Origin: Bacillus sp. 7884-1
GTDB taxonomy: Bacteria; Bacillota; Bacilli; Bacillales; Cytobacillaceae
Length of the DNA: 64,000 nucleotides
Assembly: GCF_002272245.1 (NCBI RefSeq)
Contig: NZ_NPDD01000021.1
Span: 1-64,000 of the forward strand
Reading direction: 5' to 3'
Within the stretch, counting starts at the first letter, position 1, and each line of letters starts with the position of its first letter. The notes under the pieces were generated by a model. That model was given only the letters and a program-made list of their open reading frames with translations, did not search any database and was not told the origin of the DNA. Positions 61,849-64,000 of the stretch are shown here, one piece after another. The position numbers were made by a program, and so were the translations under genes.

Positions 61849-62817
61849 TTGGAAAAGTTTTATATTGTCGGTGGTGAACAAAAGGACAGGGTAGAAGATG
61901 AATGGCACCAGTATCAAAAAGGGATAATTATACAATTGGATATTGACAGCCAGCAATTCATAGACCGTCTAGAATATGTCTCTCCCCCAGAGGTTTGCCC
62001 TACTAATGACCCTTCTATCGTCTTTAAAGCAGGAACTGTAAAAAACAAACAGTTATACGTATGCACACAAACAGAAATACTTATTTTTTCTCTGCCAAAT
62101 CTAAAACAGAAGGAATATTTGTCATTACCATGCTTTAATGATATCCATCATATCCGGCCAAACCATAATGGAAATTACCTTGTCGTTAATACTGGTTTGG
62201 ATATGGTAATCGAGGTTAATAAAAAAGGAACTATTCTAAACGAGTGGAATGTTCTGGGACAAAATCCATGGGAACGCTTTTCCAGAACAGTCGATTATCG
62301 AAAGATTCTTACTACAAAACCCCATCAATCGCACCCTAATTATGTGTTCCAAATCGGTAAGGATATATGGGTGACCCGGTGCTTACAAAAAGACGCCATA
62401 TGTTTAACTAAACCAAATCAACAAATTAAAATCGGTGGAGCAATTATACATGATGGGGTTTTGGTTGGAGACACCCTTTATTTCACAAAAGTAAGTGGAC
62501 ATATAGTAACGGTTGATGTTAAAACCCTTAAAGTAAAAAATGAATATAATTTAAATAGTTTTACCAATGTTGGTAAGAATTTAGGATGGTGCAGAGGGAT
62601 TAAAGTGCTTGATAATCAAACCGTGATTGTAGGTTTTACAAGAGTAAGACCCTCCAGTAATCCATTGGATGGTAGCGATTTTTTTACACAGGAGCATGAT
62701 GTTTTACCAACAAGGATTGCTTGTTATCATTTATCCCTACAAAAATTGTTATGGGAAATTCCTCTCGAACAGTATGGCATGAATGCTGTCTTTTCCATAC
62801 ACAGCGAGGATGAATAA
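61849..62817 (+). CDS. Uncharacterised beta-propeller-like protein
   Basis: Protein of 322 aa. MEKFYIVGGEQKDRVEDEW is followed by repeated beta strands in propeller-like order (LYVCTQTEILIFSLPN, YLVVNTGLDMVIEVNKKG, DTLYFTKVSGHIVTVDV, LDNQTVIVGFTRVRPS). TTG 61849 has GAGGTGG 6 nt upstream; a longer frame from 61735 overlaps the previous gene and lacks an SD. Last gene of the nucleotide-sugar operon. Family not recognised; a glycan-handling or lyase-like propeller is one guess. Confidence 0.65.
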   Translation: MEKFYIVGGEQKDRVEDEWHQYQKGIIIQLDIDSQQFIDRLEYVSPPEVCPTNDPSIVFKAGTVKNKQLYVCTQTEILIFSLPNLKQKEYLSLPCFNDIHHIRPNHNGNYLVVNTGLDMVIEVNKKGTILNEWNVLGQNPWERFSRTVDYRKILTTKPHQSHPNYVFQIGKDIWVTRCLQKDAICLTKPNQQIKIGGAIIHDGVLVGDTLYFTKVSGHIVTVDVKTLKVKNEYNLNSFTNVGKNLGWCRGIKVLDNQTVIVGFTRVRPSSNPLDGSDFFTQEHDVLPTRIACYHLSLQKLLWEIPLEQYGMNAVFSIHSEDE

Positions 62818-62904
62818 AATGGATACTCAAAAAGATATCTACGCCATTTTGTGCGAATATAAGATTATATTCAAAATAAATTATCCAAGCCCATGTCGAA
62901 GTGA

Positions 62905-63099
62905 CGGTCCATTAACCGTTCAAAGAATACATGGGTCTTGGACCGCTTTTCTCACTGTAAGATATCCAAAGCCACCACACCGACACCAGTGGAAACGCCC
63001 GAGCAAAACCTCGGCAAATTTCATAAAGTTAAAGTGGGAGCCTTTATAGAGCGGGTGAAGGCGGAAGCATTAGCTGAAAAGCTAAGAAGCGATGGTTAA
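62905..63099 (+). pseudogene. Remnant of a SPOR-domain protein
   Basis: An open stretch without its own start (TGA at 62902) ends at TAA 63097. The last part reads EQNLGKFHKVKVGAFIERV and ALAEKLRSDG, a typical SPOR repeat as in CwlC-type amidases, preceded by a Thr/Pro linker (TTPTPVET). Frames upstream are broken. Likely a decayed cell-wall amidase gene. Confidence 0.5.
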
Positions 63100-63203
63100 A
63101 ATGTTTAAATTGTATAAGAATAATAGGGTTACGATTTTCACTCCTCAACAAGGACCCTGACAAATGTTGAACACGTCTAAGTCGAACTCCCTCTAGAGGA
63201 CGT

Positions 63204-63404
63204 CTATTTCGGGCCTTCATCTTCAGTAAAATTATGGCGGGCAATTTGATCCAGCCAATCATCGCAATCAAGACAGACCCAATGCAAGAAATGGCCTGTA
63301 ATACCTCCACGAAGCCAGCCGCCCTCAAATCCATAATTTTGTTTACATATAGAGCACCGATAACCCATCGCAGAAAAAGAGTCGGACATAACATAAACAA
63401 ACAA
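63204..63404 (-). CDS. Small double-CxxC zinc-ribbon protein
   Basis: Up to 66 aa. YRCSICKQNYG and WVCLDCDDWL give two CxxC knuckles for one zinc, and the tail is acidic (TEDEGPK). TTG 63404 has GGAGG 9 nt upstream; ATG 63389 (MSDSFSAMG) is the next start. Family not recognised. Confidence 0.55.
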   Translation of the reverse strand: MFVYVMSDSFSAMGYRCSICKQNYGFEGGWLRGGITGHFLHWVCLDCDDWLDQIARHNFTEDEGPK

Positions 63405-63555
63405 AGTAACCAACCTCCACTTAAACCTACATCGCAAAATCACCGTTATCTCTAATTGGGTTGCATAGTTGTGTATAATTTAGAACACTTCATATTACCA
63501 AGTCTTCTTGAACTTCAAGTTTTTATTGCATTTTACTGCGAGTGATTTGCCGATA

Positions 63556-64000
63556 TCAGTTGATTTCACTTCCCCTTCCCAACTTATTTAAAGATAAGAG
63601 CATCTCGTTATATCTTGAGAAAAAATTGCCCTCTGGAAAAATATAATTTAAAGAATCACCATATTCCTGAACAAAATTTAACAGTGAATAAATCTCAATC
63701 TCTGTTAGTCTTTTACTCCACAGTTCATTCCGATTCCTATCAATTTTCCTAATGATATTTGTGGGGAGATTGATTGGAATACCTAAAAAGGATTGACAAT
63801 CTGTTAATACTTTTTCTGGCTCTCTTATTAACTCTTCTTCTTTGATTAAGAAAATCCGATTTGATGAAATAGAATGGGAAAAATCTGAAATGGCTTTGTT
63901 AGTTTCGTACCAATATTCTGCTAAATAATTAATGTCTCCCCCTGGAAAACAGCGGTTTCGATCGAGTTGGGATGGAATACCATTAAAGAAACATTCCCAG
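63556..64000 (-). CDS. Sulfotransferase family protein (3), cut by the window end
   Basis: The C-terminal 147 codons of a minus-strand gene that continues past 64000. It reads WECFFNGIPSQLDRNRC, then YLAEYWYETNKAISDF, NRIFLIKEEELIREPEKVL and CQSFLGIPINLP. The layout, a Trp/Asn helix followed by a Glu-Glu-Leu loop with x4-PEKVL and FLGIP, is that of the C terminus of PAPS-dependent sulfotransferases. The PAPS-binding loop should lie beyond the window. The protein ends at TGA 63556-63558. Confidence 0.75.
   Translation of the reverse strand, partial: WECFFNGIPSQLDRNRCFPGGDINYLAEYWYETNKAISDFSHSISSNRIFLIKEEELIREPEKVLTDCQSFLGIPINLPTNIIRKIDRNRNELWSKRLTEIEIYSLLNFVQEYGDSLNYIFPEGNFFSRYNEMLLSLNKLGRGSEIN

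Noticed and set aside
63044-63400. 118-codon minus-strand frame overlapping the zinc-ribbon gene
   Set aside because: The alternative frame with paired CxxC motifs and an SD is better supported; this one has neither.

Overview
The window comes from a low-GC, endospore-forming Gram-positive, most like Bacillaceae (Neobacillus/Mesobacillus/Bacillus type). The evidence is strong AAGGAGG-type ribosome binding sites with many TTG and GTG starts, recognisable Bacillus sporulation genes (cotH, CotB-like coat proteins, cwlC, a cgeB-like gene, a YjcA/DUF1360 protein), and Bacillus housekeeping operons (treP-treA-treR, opuAA-AB-AC). No rRNA, tRNA, CRISPR array, prophage or intact insertion sequence was seen.

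Layout. (1) 0-10 kb: a His/Gly-repeat protein, a VanZ-like protein and an ArsB/NhaD-type permease. Then come spore-coat genes: a collagen-like Gly-X-Y protein divergent from the CotH kinase, three small-barrel coat proteins (two CotB-like, one DUF2642-like) and a LysM-M14 endopeptidase, followed by a 20-bp tandem repeat array. (2) 10-28.5 kb: mostly metabolism. It holds a DCC thiol oxidoreductase, a VOC protein, the trehalose PTS operon with operators and cre sites, a methyltransferase, a homospermidine-synthase-like protein, an RraA-like protein, a lipoprotein cytochrome c, an acyl-CoA ligase, an esterase, a subtilase, the OpuA glycine-betaine transporter divergent from a GbsR-type regulator, a DUF3953 protein and a flavin reductase. 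(3) 28.5-64 kb: a long accessory region built around the spore surface. It holds two related CsxC/SPOCS-like proteins, CwlC, a fused PAPS synthetase (Sat-CysC), a GalE-type epimerase, a JAMM protease overlapping a 773-aa coiled-coil protein, a CgeB-like glycosyltransferase, five or more other glycosyltransferases, two complete sulfotransferases and a third cut by the window end, two DUF1796 proteins, a YadA-head/peptidase-G2 self-cleaving protein, an Arg/Gln repeat protein, and a four-gene nucleotide-sugar module (2-epimerase, 4,6-dehydratase, RmlD-like reductase, epimerase/reductase).

How the genes may work together (inference). The PAPS synthetase would supply activated sulfate. The nucleotide-sugar module would make an activated 6-deoxy-HexNAc (UDP-L-QuiNAc, L-RhaNAc or L-FucNAc type). 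The glycosyltransferases, methyltransferases and sulfotransferases would then build and decorate a spore-surface glycan carried on low-complexity coat or exosporium proteins. Exact CATANNNTA boxes (sigma-K -10 consensus) stand before several of these genes, two with AC 17 nt upstream, which fits late mother-cell expression. A sulfated, possibly methylated spore-surface glycan is the best candidate here for an undescribed system. The enzyme families are recognisable, but the product and its location are not proven by sequence.
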